From assembly GCA_039182125.1 (NCBI GenBank), contig JBCDCH010000047.1:1-32726 (forward strand): 32,726 nucleotides of DNA, given 5' to 3'. The translations under genes were made by a program, and so were the position numbers. The notes under the pieces are model-generated. The model was not told where the DNA came from, made no database searches, and was given only the letters and a program-made list of their open reading frames with translations. Positions 9,327-16,797 of this stretch are shown here, one piece after another. Source of the stretch: Planctomycetota bacterium (lineage in GTDB: Bacteria > Planctomycetota > Phycisphaerae > Tepidisphaerales > Tepidisphaeraceae). Positions within the stretch are counted from its first letter, which is position 1; every line of letters begins with the position of its first letter.

Positions 9327-9379
9327 GCATTTCCAAAATCATCGTGAAACCACCCGAATAAATCCCAAAGGGCCTTCTC

Positions 9380-9691
9380 TTACCCCATCACCGACATTGC
9401 GGCCATGATGAACATCAGGGCGATCACCACCGCCGCGACGACGTAGCCGAGTTTGACCATCGGCGGTGTGTAGTCGAAGTCGGGGCGCTCGCGACTCACG
9501 CGGGTCACCGACGCCGGCGTGGTCGGCGGGTCGGGGAGTTCCGACCCGGGTACCGACGCGGGCGGGCGGGGGTCGTTCTGACCGGAGATGGGTGGCGTCG
9601 GGATAGGGTCGGGGGCGGACATGTCGGGGGGAGCCGCAGTCAGATTGGGCGGAGCCGGCTCGGGCTGCGGCTTGTCGATTGTCGGGGCCAT
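9380..9691 (-). CDS. Small Pro-rich tail-anchored membrane protein
   Basis: The 103-residue protein consists of about 75 residues very rich in Pro, Ala and Asp without recognisable fold, then one hydrophobic helix (about 80-101, LGYVVAAVVIALMFIMAAM) at the extreme C-terminus. That layout suggests a C-tail-anchored or single-pass membrane protein with an extended linker. ATG 9691 is chosen because a purine-rich GGAAAG lies about 9 nt upstream; the frame opens at 9730. A competing frame over the same bases encodes a compositionally random Arg-rich product and is rejected. Function unknown. Confidence 0.6.
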   Translation of the reverse strand: MAPTIDKPQPEPAPPNLTAAPPDMSAPDPIPTPPISGQNDPRPPASVPGSELPDPPTTPASVTRVSRERPDFDYTPPMVKLGYVVAAVVIALMFIMAAMSVMG

Positions 9692-9796
9692 GGTGACTTT
9701 CTTTCCAACATCCCTGACGCCGCACCGCACGCCAAGTTACGCCGGCAGATTACCGGCACAAGTTACGATGTTCCTTGGGCGTGACAATCGCCGCCC

Positions 9797-10774
9797 ATGT
9801 GCCACCATGATGATGTGGCCCACGCCCTTGCGCCTACCCGAGAACCACGCACACCGCTGACCGAGCCGGGGACGCTGGTCCATTTCGCCAGCGACATGTA
9901 TGCCACGTTCGCGGCCGATGTCACCCTAGAGGCCGCCAACGCGGAACTGGCCAGGGGCGGGCAGTGGCTGCCGATCGACGGCGACCCCGCATTGACGTTG
10001 GGCGAACTGCTGTTGACCGACTCGACCGGGCCGTTGCGGCTCGGTTACGGGGCGTGGCGCGACCTGTTGTTGGGCCTGCAATTCTCCAACGGCCGCGGCG
10101 AACTGATCAGCGCAGGCGGCATGACCGTCAAAAACGTCGCGGGCTACGACCTCACCAAATTTCTCGTCGGCTCGGCCGGCTGCTTCGGTACGCCGGTGAC
10201 GCTCACAACCCGCACCCACCGTCTGCCCGACGGCGCGCTCATCGCCGACCTCGAAAAAGGCGACGACGCGTTCGTCCACGGGATCATCCAGACCGACCTC
10301 CGGCCGCAATGGATCATCGCGCACACCAACGGCCTCACGCTCGGCTACATCGGCAAGCGACGTCAGCTCGCGTTCTGGGAAGCCGAACTCCGCGACGGCA
10401 TGGACGGGCCGGCGATCGACCGCATCCGCGGCATCGGGCTCGACCGGGCCGACGAACTGCGCAGGCAACTCTGGCCCGCCCCGCCCGTCGGCAATCTGCG
10501 CGTCGCCCTGCCACCGGCGTCGGCGGTTGCGGCGCTTCGATCTTCGGACGCGCCGACGTGGGCGGTCGACCCGGTTCACGGAATTGCCGTGGCCAATGCC
10601 GATGATCCGAACGCCCTTGCCGACAAGTTGGCCAGCCACGGCGGCAACGCGGTTGTGTACACCGACGGCAAGCCTACCCGCTGGGACGTGGCCGAGAATG
10701 TCCGCCCGCTGCTCGCCCGGCTCAAGCACCGCTTCGACCCCGACGACACACTGCCGCCCCTTCCGATCTCGTAA
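9797..10774 (+). CDS. glcE: Glycolate oxidase FAD-binding subunit GlcE-like, short N-terminus
   Basis: GlcE is the second FAD-type subunit of the GlcDEF glycolate dehydrogenase, which oxidises glycolate to glyoxylate at the membrane. The 325-residue protein has the hallmark GGMTVKNVAGYDLTKFLVGS around 105-125 and the following SAGCFGTPVTLTTRTHRLP block. Typical GlcE starts with about 50-60 more residues that include the glycine-rich pyrophosphate-binding loop. Here the protein enters the domain directly at the LARGGQWLPIDGD segment, so FAD binding may be altered. It runs 9 nt ahead of glcF. No glcD is present in this window. GACAAT 8 nt before the ATG is a weak leaderless -10 candidate. Confidence 0.8.
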   Translation: MCHHDDVAHALAPTREPRTPLTEPGTLVHFASDMYATFAADVTLEAANAELARGGQWLPIDGDPALTLGELLLTDSTGPLRLGYGAWRDLLLGLQFSNGRGELISAGGMTVKNVAGYDLTKFLVGSAGCFGTPVTLTTRTHRLPDGALIADLEKGDDAFVHGIIQTDLRPQWIIAHTNGLTLGYIGKRRQLAFWEAELRDGMDGPAIDRIRGIGLDRADELRRQLWPAPPVGNLRVALPPASAVAALRSSDAPTWAVDPVHGIAVANADDPNALADKLASHGGNAVVYTDGKPTRWDVAENVRPLLARLKHRFDPDDTLPPLPIS

Positions 10775-10777
10775 GCT
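10772..10777 (+). promoter_or_regulatory. Putative -10 element of glcF, overlapping the glcE stop
   Basis: TAAGCT starts on the TAA stop codon of glcE and ends 6 nt before the GTG of glcF. It could give glcF its own leaderless transcript inside the operon. Confidence 0.45.
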
Positions 10778-10783
10778 CACCTC

Positions 10784-12145
10784 GTGGACCAACGCAGTAC
10801 CCACAACCCGATCAAGCTCGACGACGGCGCCGTCGCCGCCGGGGAGGCGTGCGTGCATTGCGGGCTTTGCCTGCCGGCCTGTCCGACGTACACCGAAACG
10901 TTCGACGAGGCCGACTCGCCGCGTGGGCGGATCATGCTCATGCTCGGGCTCAACCGCGGCGATGTGACCTACGACGATTCGGTCAAGGGTCACCTCGACG
11001 GCTGCCTGAACTGCCGAGCGTGCGAGACGGCTTGCCCCTCGGGCGTCGTCTACCACCAGCTACTCGAAAACACGCGTGACAAACTGCACGAGAGCGGCGT
11101 CGATCCGACCGTCGGTGGCGGCGGGCTCACACGTTGGTTCTTCCTCAATGTCCTCACGAAACCGACCCGGCTCAAGCTCGCGCTGTTGCCGGCGCGGGTG
11201 TTGCAAAAGCTCAAGCTTTACGGGTTGGTGCGTGGTCTCGGTTTGCCCCGGCTGCTGCCGCGATCGTTTCGCAAGATGGAGGCCATGCTCGGTCCCGGTG
11301 AGGCTTGGCCCAAACCGTTGCCGGAGCGTTCGCGGTCGGGGGGCGTGAGCAACCTCATCGGCGCGCTCGCGCCGGGCAGCGTCGGTAAGCCGCCCCCGCA
11401 GCCGAAGGTCGGCTTCCTGCCCGGTTGCATCGGCTCGGTCATGTTCAACGACGTCAACCGCAAAGCGGTCGAGTTGCTCGCCGCGGCGGGGGCCGACGTC
11501 TTGGTGCCCAAGGCGCAGACCTGCTGTGGTGCGATCCACCACCACGCGGCCGAAACCGACGATGCGAAACGGATGGCCCGCCAAAACATCGACGCGTTCG
11601 AAAAAGACCGACCGGAGATGATCGCGACGACCATTGCCGGCTGCGGGGCGATGCTCCACGACTACGCCAACCTACTCTCGGACGACCCGGCGTATGCCGA
11701 GAAGGCCAGGCAGTTCGCGGCGACCGTGCGCGATGTCACGCAGGTGCTCACCGACCTGGGCATGCCGGAAATGAAGCACGAGGTCCGACGCACCGTGACG
11801 TACCACGACGCGTGTCACCTGTGCCACGCGCAGAAGGTAACGGCCGAACCGCGGACTTTGCTCGCGGAGGTGCCAGGACTGACCTTGGTGCCGCTGACCG
11901 AAAGCGAGATCTGTTGCGGAGCGGCGGGCACCTACAACCTGACGCAACCGGGCATGGCCGAGCGACTGGCACACCGCAAGCTCAATCACATCGCCGAAAC
12001 TAAAGCCGACATCGCCGCGATGGGCAATGTCGGCTGTGCGACACACCTACGCGCGACCGCAGCCCAACGCGGCGACACGTTGGAAATCGTCCATCCGGTC
12101 GATCTCCTTCACGAGGCGGTCTTCGGCCCCGATGGCGATCGGTAG
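10784..12145 (+). CDS. glcF: Glycolate oxidase iron-sulfur subunit GlcF-like
   Basis: The 453-residue protein carries two 4Fe-4S ferredoxin motifs near the N-terminus (CVHCGLCLPACP and CLNCRACETACP). Two CCG domains follow (TCCGAIHHH in the middle and ICCGAAGTYN near the C-terminus), the standard GlcF/heterodisulfide reductase layout. It passes electrons from the flavin subunit to the membrane pool. The GTG start at 10784 follows the glcE stop by 9 nt and places both cluster motifs at the usual distance from the N-terminus. A TAAGCT box 6 nt upstream also supports it. The stop at 12145 is 5 nt from the convergent DJ-1 gene stop. Confidence 0.92.
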   Translation: MDQRSTHNPIKLDDGAVAAGEACVHCGLCLPACPTYTETFDEADSPRGRIMLMLGLNRGDVTYDDSVKGHLDGCLNCRACETACPSGVVYHQLLENTRDKLHESGVDPTVGGGGLTRWFFLNVLTKPTRLKLALLPARVLQKLKLYGLVRGLGLPRLLPRSFRKMEAMLGPGEAWPKPLPERSRSGGVSNLIGALAPGSVGKPPPQPKVGFLPGCIGSVMFNDVNRKAVELLAAAGADVLVPKAQTCCGAIHHHAAETDDAKRMARQNIDAFEKDRPEMIATTIAGCGAMLHDYANLLSDDPAYAEKARQFAATVRDVTQVLTDLGMPEMKHEVRRTVTYHDACHLCHAQKVTAEPRTLLAEVPGLTLVPLTESEICCGAAGTYNLTQPGMAERLAHRKLNHIAETKADIAAMGNVGCATHLRATAAQRGDTLEIVHPVDLLHEAVFGPDGDR

Positions 12146-12150
12146 GCGGT

Positions 12151-12894
12151 TCATTCGCTGAGCGCTTCGACGACCAGCTTCGCCGCAGCTTCGGCGCTGG
12201 CCGGGTTCTGGCCGGTCACGAGGCGACCATCGCGGACGGCGTTGGCCTCGAAGTTGTCGGCCGGGACAAACGTCGCCCCACGCTCTTCCAGGATGGTCTC
12301 CAACAGGAACGGCATCGCATCGGTCAGCTCGACCGCGTCTTCCTCGGCGTTGGTGAACGCGGTGACGCGCTTGCCGGCAACGAGGTAGCCGCCGCCGACC
12401 TTGACGTTGACCAACGCGGCCGGGCCGTGACACACCGCGGCAACGACGCCGCCCTGCTCGTAGACCGCAGCCGTCACGGCAAGGACGGCCGGATGGTCGG
12501 GCAGGTCGAACATGGTGCCGTGTCCGCCGGCGTAAAAGATCGCATCGGTGTCGGCGAGATCGACGTCGGTCAGCGCCACGGTCATCACCGATTCACCCTG
12601 CACCTCTTGATCTTTCAGGAACGCCGCGTTGGCGGCATCGTCGGTATCGAGGCTTTTGGGGTCGATCGGTGCGAGCCCGCCCTCGGGGCTGGCGATGATC
12701 ACGTCATAGCCAGCCTCGATGAAAACCTGCCAGGGGTGCGCCGCTTCGGACAGGAAAAACCCGGTCGGTTGGCCCGTGTCACCGAGCTCGGCGTGGTTGG
12801 TCAAGACGATCACGACATCGGGCGCGTCGTCCGTGGTGGCCTGGGCCGGCTGGGTGGCGGGCGCTGCAAACAGTGCGAGGAGTAGTGCGAACAT
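12151..12894 (-). CDS. Exported DJ-1/PfpI family protein
   Basis: The 247-residue protein starts with a signal peptide-like segment (MFALLLALFAAPATQPAQA) followed by a DJ-1/PfpI fold. The nucleophile elbow AAVCHGPAAL carries the catalytic-type Cys, SPEGG the paired acidic residue, and YAGGHGTMFDLP the conserved glycine/His turn seen in Hsp31-like members. Relatives act as chaperones, glyoxalases or deglycases; export to the envelope would be notable. ATG 12894 is chosen because it makes a clean signal peptide. An ATG at 12996 would prepend a Cys-containing segment and run through the msrAB terminator. CACACT 7 nt upstream is a weak -10. Confidence 0.82.
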   Translation of the reverse strand: MFALLLALFAAPATQPAQATTDDAPDVVIVLTNHAELGDTGQPTGFFLSEAAHPWQVFIEAGYDVIIASPEGGLAPIDPKSLDTDDAANAAFLKDQEVQGESVMTVALTDVDLADTDAIFYAGGHGTMFDLPDHPAVLAVTAAVYEQGGVVAAVCHGPAALVNVKVGGGYLVAGKRVTAFTNAEEDAVELTDAMPFLLETILEERGATFVPADNFEANAVRDGRLVTGQNPASAEAAAKLVVEALSE

Positions 12895-12946
12895 GAGCGG
12901 AAGTGTGAGGGTTGAACGCTCGGGTGTGAAGTGACAAAACCAAGAC

Positions 12947-12981
12947 GGCGGAAGCGTGAACAAACACATCACGCTTCCGCC
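12947..12981 (-). terminator. Terminator downstream of msrAB
   Basis: A perfect 13-bp inverted repeat (GGCGGAAGCGTGA with its complement) encloses a 9-nt loop. On the minus strand it follows the MsrAB stop by 22 nt and is trailed by the T-rich GTCTTGGTTTTGTC. It separates msrAB transcription from the DJ-1 gene. Confidence 0.7.
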
Positions 12982-13002
12982 ATCGGATGGGGACAAAACA
13001 AC

Positions 13003-14073
13003 TTATCCGGCCGGCTTGAAGTCCAGCGCGATACCGTTGATGCAGTAACGCAGACCGGTCGGACGGGGGCCGTCGTTGAAGACATGGCCTTGGTGGCCGC
13101 CGCAGCCGGCACACTCGACCTCGGTGCGAATCATGCCGAACTTACGATCTTCCTTCTCGGCGATGACGTTGGGCGCGACCGGCTCGTAGAAGCTGGGCCA
13201 ACCGGTGCCACTGTCGTACTTCGCCTCAGAGGAAAACAGCGCCATCTCACAGCCGGCACAGTGGTACATGCCGTCACGCTTCTCATCATTGAGCGGGCTG
13301 GTGAACGGACGCTCGGTGCCGTCCTGGCGGAGGATGTAGAACTCCTCGCTGGTGAGCAGTTCGCGCCACTCGTCTTCGGAACGCTCGATCTTGGACATCG
13401 GCTCGCCGATGAGGTAGCCGAAGGCCTTGTTGAGCTTCACGACCTTCGGGTTCGACCAACGGACGATGTAGGGATGGTTCGGGTTTCGAGCCGCGAAGTC
13501 CTGGTGATACTCCTCGGCGGGAAAGAACTCGATCAACTCTTCAAGGCCCGTCTGAATCGGTCCGTCGAAAACACCGGCCGCGTTGAGCTGCTCGATGTAC
13601 GCACCGGCGACACGCTTCTCATCGGCATCGGCGTAGAAAACAGCGGGCCGATAGTGCGGGCCGTAATCGGGGCGTTGGCCGTTGCCTTCCATCGGGTTGT
13701 GCAGCGTGAAGAACACGTGCAGCAAGTCCCCGTAGGTGATCGCCGACGGGTCATAGGTGACCTTCACGACCTCGACATGCTCGGTCCTGCCGGCCGAGAC
13801 GGCGTTGTAATTGGCGTCACCGGCACTGCCGCCGGCGTAGCCGGACACGACATCCGTCACGCCACGCAACGGCTCGAAGTACGCCTCGACGCACCAAAAA
13901 CACCCGCCGGCAAACACGGCCTCGGCCGTATCGCCCTGCTCCTCGAGGTTTGTCTCGGGCGCGGGCAGGCGCTTCACATCGGCACTGGCGCGAGCCTGAC
14001 CGATGGTCGCCGAATACACGAACAAGCCGACTGCGGCGAGGACGACGGCTCCGAATAACAACTGGCTCTTCAT
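13003..14073 (-). CDS. msrAB: Exported bifunctional peptide methionine sulfoxide reductase MsrA-MsrB
   Basis: The 356-residue fusion repairs both stereoisomers of oxidised methionine in proteins. An N-terminal membrane anchor or signal (about 5-25) is followed by the MsrA domain with GCFWC at 57-61. The MsrB domain has zinc-binding CAGC pairs (YHCAGC and VECAGCGGHQGHVF) and the catalytic Cys in RYCING near the C-terminus. Order is A then B. The leader points to work outside the cytoplasm, where oxidised envelope proteins would be substrates. GGAG lies about 10 nt before ATG 14073, which is why this start is preferred over the 30-nt longer version. A strong hairpin follows the stop. Confidence 0.95.
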   Translation of the reverse strand: MKSQLLFGAVVLAAVGLFVYSATIGQARASADVKRLPAPETNLEEQGDTAEAVFAGGCFWCVEAYFEPLRGVTDVVSGYAGGSAGDANYNAVSAGRTEHVEVVKVTYDPSAITYGDLLHVFFTLHNPMEGNGQRPDYGPHYRPAVFYADADEKRVAGAYIEQLNAAGVFDGPIQTGLEELIEFFPAEEYHQDFAARNPNHPYIVRWSNPKVVKLNKAFGYLIGEPMSKIERSEDEWRELLTSEEFYILRQDGTERPFTSPLNDEKRDGMYHCAGCEMALFSSEAKYDSGTGWPSFYEPVAPNVIAEKEDRKFGMIRTEVECAGCGGHQGHVFNDGPRPTGLRYCINGIALDFKPAG

Positions 14074-14091
14074 ACGATTAACGCTCCGTTT

Positions 14092-14140
14092 CGCTCGGGT
14101 CACCGCGATCCCGTGGACTTAGGAGCCACGGTGCCGAGCG
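14092..14140 (-). terminator. Nested inverted repeat between argJ and msrAB
   Basis: An outer pair CGCTCGG/CCGAGCG (14092-14098, 14134-14140) encloses an inner pair CCGTGG/CCACGG (14111-14116, 14126-14131). It begins 6 nt after the argJ stop and ends before the msrAB start. There is no T-run, so it may be a weak terminator or leader structure of msrAB. Confidence 0.4.
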
Positions 14141-14146
14141 ACCGGT

Positions 14147-15385
14147 TCAGGTCGAGTACTCGGCGTTGATCGTGATGTAGTCTTTACTTAGGTCACAGGT
14201 CCACACGGTGGCGGCCCCTTCTTCCTGGCCGCAAGCGAGGTTGAGCGCCACTTCCTTGGCGTTCATGGCCTTGCTCACCACCTTGGGGTCGAACGGCTTG
14301 GGCTTGCCTTTCGCGTAGACCGTTGTTTTTACGATCTTCAAAGTCGCCAGGTTCGGATCAAACTCCCCGCCACTGGCACCGGCGGCCGCGATGATCCGTC
14401 CCCAATTCGGGTCATTGCCGTGGAGGGCGGTCTTAACGAGCAGGCTGTCGGCGATGCCTCGGGCGATCTTCTCGGCCGCCTCGTCGCTGATCGCTCCGGT
14501 GACATTGACCGTTACCAACTTCGATGCTCCTTCGCCATCGGACGCAATTTTCCGGGCAAGTTCCGTGCAGACTTTCTCCAGCCCGGTCCGGAACTTACGC
14601 GTCGCTTCCACGTCGTTGATCTTCGCACCCGACGCGCCATTGGCGACGAGCACCGCGGTGTCGTTGGTGGATGTATCCCGGTCGACGGTGACGCGATTGA
14701 ACGTCTCTTCCGTGGCGTCGCGCCAAAGCTTGCGCAGGGCGGCGGCGGGCATCTCGGCGTCGGTGAGGATGTACGCCAGCATCGTCGCGTGCTTGGGCCG
14801 GGCCGCCCGCATGACTTCCATGTGCGGCGCGATCATCCCGCTGCCCTTGGCGATGCCAAGGATCTTGACGGGCTGACCGCCGATGCTCACGGACACGGCG
14901 GACACCTTGGTCGTGGTGTCGGTCGTGAGGATGGCTTTGGCGAAGTTCTCGACATCGCCGATGCCGTCGCCGAGGGCATCGACGGCCTTACCGATGCCGG
15001 ACTCGAGCTTTTTCATCGGCAAGGGGTGTCCGATGATGCCGGTGCTGGCGGGCATGACCTCGCCGACGGCACAGCCGACTTTCTTCGCCAACAGCTTCTG
15101 CGACGCAATCACATCCCGCTCGCCCTGCTTGCCGGTGCAAGCGTTGGCGTTGCCGGAGTTCACGAGCATGGCCCGCACGGTCCCGCCGCCGACGAGATCC
15201 TTGGCGAAGACCACCGGGGCCGCGACGACGGTGTTCTGCGTGAACGCACCGGAGATCGCGGCGGGCTTATCGCTGACGATCAGGCCGACGTCGAGCTCAC
15301 CGGCTTTCTTCTTAATCCCGGCGGCAACGCCGGCGAACTGGTACCCACCGGGGATCAACGTGGATTTGAGCTTCGTATCAGGCAC
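14147..15385 (-). CDS. argJ: Bifunctional glutamate N-acetyltransferase / N-acetylglutamate synthase
   Basis: ArgJ moves the acetyl group from N-acetylornithine to glutamate (and in some species uses acetyl-CoA), feeding the cyclic arginine pathway. The 412-residue precursor contains the self-cleavage site HATMLAY; the Thr becomes the N-terminal nucleophile of the beta chain. Other family blocks are visible: LVNSGNANACTG, MPASTGIIGHPLP, DRDTSTNDT and GNDPNWGRI. GTG 15385 is the chosen start: TATGCT stands exactly 6 nt before it, and the product begins PDTKLKSTLIPGGYQ, as ArgJ proteins do. ATGs at 15400 and 15445 would overlap or precede that box. Confidence 0.95.
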   Translation of the reverse strand: MPDTKLKSTLIPGGYQFAGVAAGIKKKAGELDVGLIVSDKPAAISGAFTQNTVVAAPVVFAKDLVGGGTVRAMLVNSGNANACTGKQGERDVIASQKLLAKKVGCAVGEVMPASTGIIGHPLPMKKLESGIGKAVDALGDGIGDVENFAKAILTTDTTTKVSAVSVSIGGQPVKILGIAKGSGMIAPHMEVMRAARPKHATMLAYILTDAEMPAAALRKLWRDATEETFNRVTVDRDTSTNDTAVLVANGASGAKINDVEATRKFRTGLEKVCTELARKIASDGEGASKLVTVNVTGAISDEAAEKIARGIADSLLVKTALHGNDPNWGRIIAAAGASGGEFDPNLATLKIVKTTVYAKGKPKPFDPKVVSKAMNAKEVALNLACGQEEGAATVWTCDLSKDYITINAEYST

Positions 15386-15391
15386 GCCGCG

Positions 15392-15397
15392 AGCATA
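15392..15397 (-). promoter_or_regulatory. Putative -10 element of argJ
   Basis: TATGCT is followed by the 6-nt spacer CGCGGC and GTG 15385. The box overlaps the ATG at 15400-15398, arguing against that codon as the start. Confidence 0.55.
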
Positions 15398-15448
15398 CAT
15401 ATTTTTGCAGGAAACACCGCATGGGGCGTCTGGCGGCCCGGCCAAACG

Positions 15449-16332
15449 CTACAGGCGGAGCTTGACGACCATGTACTGCTGGCCCTCGTCCGGCAGTGCC
15501 TCCTCGAACATCTCCGCGTACCAGCTTGCACGCCAGGCAAACAGCTTTTCCCGCTTGGCAGGATCGTCGGGCAGCTCGAATATCACCTTCATGCTCATGC
15601 CGCCGCCGAAGCTGTACACGGTTTTCGCCCCCATGTTGTACCACTGATCGATCCGATGCTCGGCCTGGTAGTCGGTCATGCCGCTGAGCATCGTCCGCTT
15701 GCTACCGGTCAGCCATTCACGTGCTTCGACCGTGGTGTACGAGTCTATATGTTCACGCGCGGCACGATCCTTGGGGTGGAGTTTGGAGAGATCCTCGCCG
15801 CCCATGAAAGTCTTGATGCCCACGAACCCGCCGATGAAGACCACGACGACGACGGCGAGCAGACCGAGCTTTTTGAGCAGCGCGGCCGCCTCGCCTTGGC
15901 TGTCACCGGTCGTCACGGGACGGCGTGGGGGCGGTGCCGCCGTCGCGCCCAGACCCCCAGACCCGTCGGCGCGGCCGACGGCTGCGGGGTAGGAACTGCC
16001 CCGACCTTCTTGCCGGTCCGAAAGTCCAACCCACAGGCGGTGCAGATCACCGCGTCGGTCGCGACTTCGCTCTGGCACCCACCACAGTGGCGTACCTTCC
16101 CACCGACGGCCGGCAGATCGTCTTCGTCATCGTCGGCGAAGTCGTACATGCCCGCGTCATCGTCAAAGTCGTCCACCTCGCGTTCCGGCGGAACGGTGGG
16201 CACGAGCATGACGGTTCCGCAACTGCACTTGGCTTTTTTGCCGGCGATGGCATCGTTCCATGGCCACTGCTTGCCGCAGTCGTCACACTGAAACATCGGG
16301 CCGGATTCTTCGGTGACGTTTGGTGTAGTCAT
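15449..16332 (-). pseudogene. Zinc-ribbon membrane protein gene with a -1 frameshift
   Basis: Two overlapping minus frames together encode one sensible protein of about 294 residues. The first (from ATG 16332) gives a zinc ribbon (FQCDDCGKQWPWNDAIAGKK then KCSCG), an acidic linker, a second CxxC...CxxC ribbon (HCGGC, CTACGLDFRTG) and a Pro-rich stretch. The second gives APPPRRPVTT, a membrane helix (LLAVVVVVFIGGFVGI) and a 120-residue C-terminal domain. Joining needs one extra G in the G5 run (C5 at 15954-15958 on the plus strand), giving GLGGLGATAAPPP. The cause may be a real deletion, a homopolymer sequencing error or slippage. The function is unknown; the IAGKKAKC-type ribbon is the recognisable part. 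Confidence 0.65.
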
Positions 16333-16434
16333 GTGAATCGCGTCGGCGGACCGTGACGGGTGAGAGGCGCCACGGGAAACGCGGCGAGATAACGAATTTG
16401 CCAAGGCCTGGTCAACGAAACGTGGCCGAACGAA

Positions 16435-16452
16435 TGCTGCGTTGTCGCAGCA
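16435..16452. promoter_or_regulatory. Perfect 7-bp inverted repeat upstream of the micro-protein gene
   Basis: TGCTGCG and CGCAGCA flank TTGT, with no T-run afterwards. It lies 14 nt upstream of a TACACT hexamer (16466-16471) that could be the -10 for the micro-protein transcript, so it sits where an operator might. A terminator role is less likely because no gene ends just before it. The rest of 16333-16550 shows nothing else. Confidence 0.35.
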
Positions 16453-16550
16453 CTTTCGACGGTCCTACACTTCCCGACCGCCACGCCATGGCTTGTGCCT
16501 TGGTGTCGGCCCGTTTGAGTCCACAAGCCGAACTATTTGGAGATTGACGC

Positions 16551-16625
16551 ATGCCCAAGCCCCGACGTCGCCGCAAGGTTGGAAGTAAGAAGCGCAAAGC
16601 CCGGCGCGATCGCCGCAAGAAGTAA
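16551..16625 (+). CDS. 24-residue highly basic micro-protein, possibly ribosomal
   Basis: A short frame from ATG 16551 to TAA 16623 encodes a 24-residue peptide made almost wholly of Arg and Lys (MPKPRRRRKVGSKKRKARRD and four more basic residues). A clear GGAG Shine-Dalgarno lies 8 nt before the ATG, better than most genes here. Size, charge and lack of hydrophobic residues resemble tiny ribosomal proteins such as bTHX or the basic AURKAIP1/COX24-type peptides, which fill pockets in rRNA. No sequence match to a named family is claimed. It precedes ppk1, which seems to have its own promoter. Confidence 0.6.
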   Translation: MPKPRRRRKVGSKKRKARRDRRKK

Positions 16626-16786
16626 CGCAGGGCTTGCCCGTCGTTAACTCGGAAGCCATCGCCATGCGACACCGCGATTCCTCGAACCGGCCAATCGGCG
16701 GTGACAGGAAAATGGTGTCGCCTGGCGATGTGTTTGTTTGGCCCCACGAATTGCCAGCCGTTAACATTTCCCCGCCGATCTTGGGG

Positions 16787-16792
16787 TATGCT
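16787..16792 (+). promoter_or_regulatory. Putative -10 element of ppk1
   Basis: TATGCT is 5 nt from ATG 16798. No PhoB-type direct repeat was seen in 16626-16786, which holds no other recognisable feature. Confidence 0.5.
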
Positions 16793-16797
16793 TTTGC

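Noticed and set aside
9339-9725. 128-codon frame overlapping the Pro-rich tail-anchored gene
   Set aside because: Arg/His-rich random composition; the alternative frame has a purine-rich site before its ATG and a clean membrane helix.
14420-16291. A 623-codon open frame on the plus strand opposite argJ and the zinc-ribbon gene
   Set aside because: It is antisense to well-recognised genes, rich in Gly/His/Asp/Arg with no domain, and explained by high G/C at third positions of the minus-strand codons.
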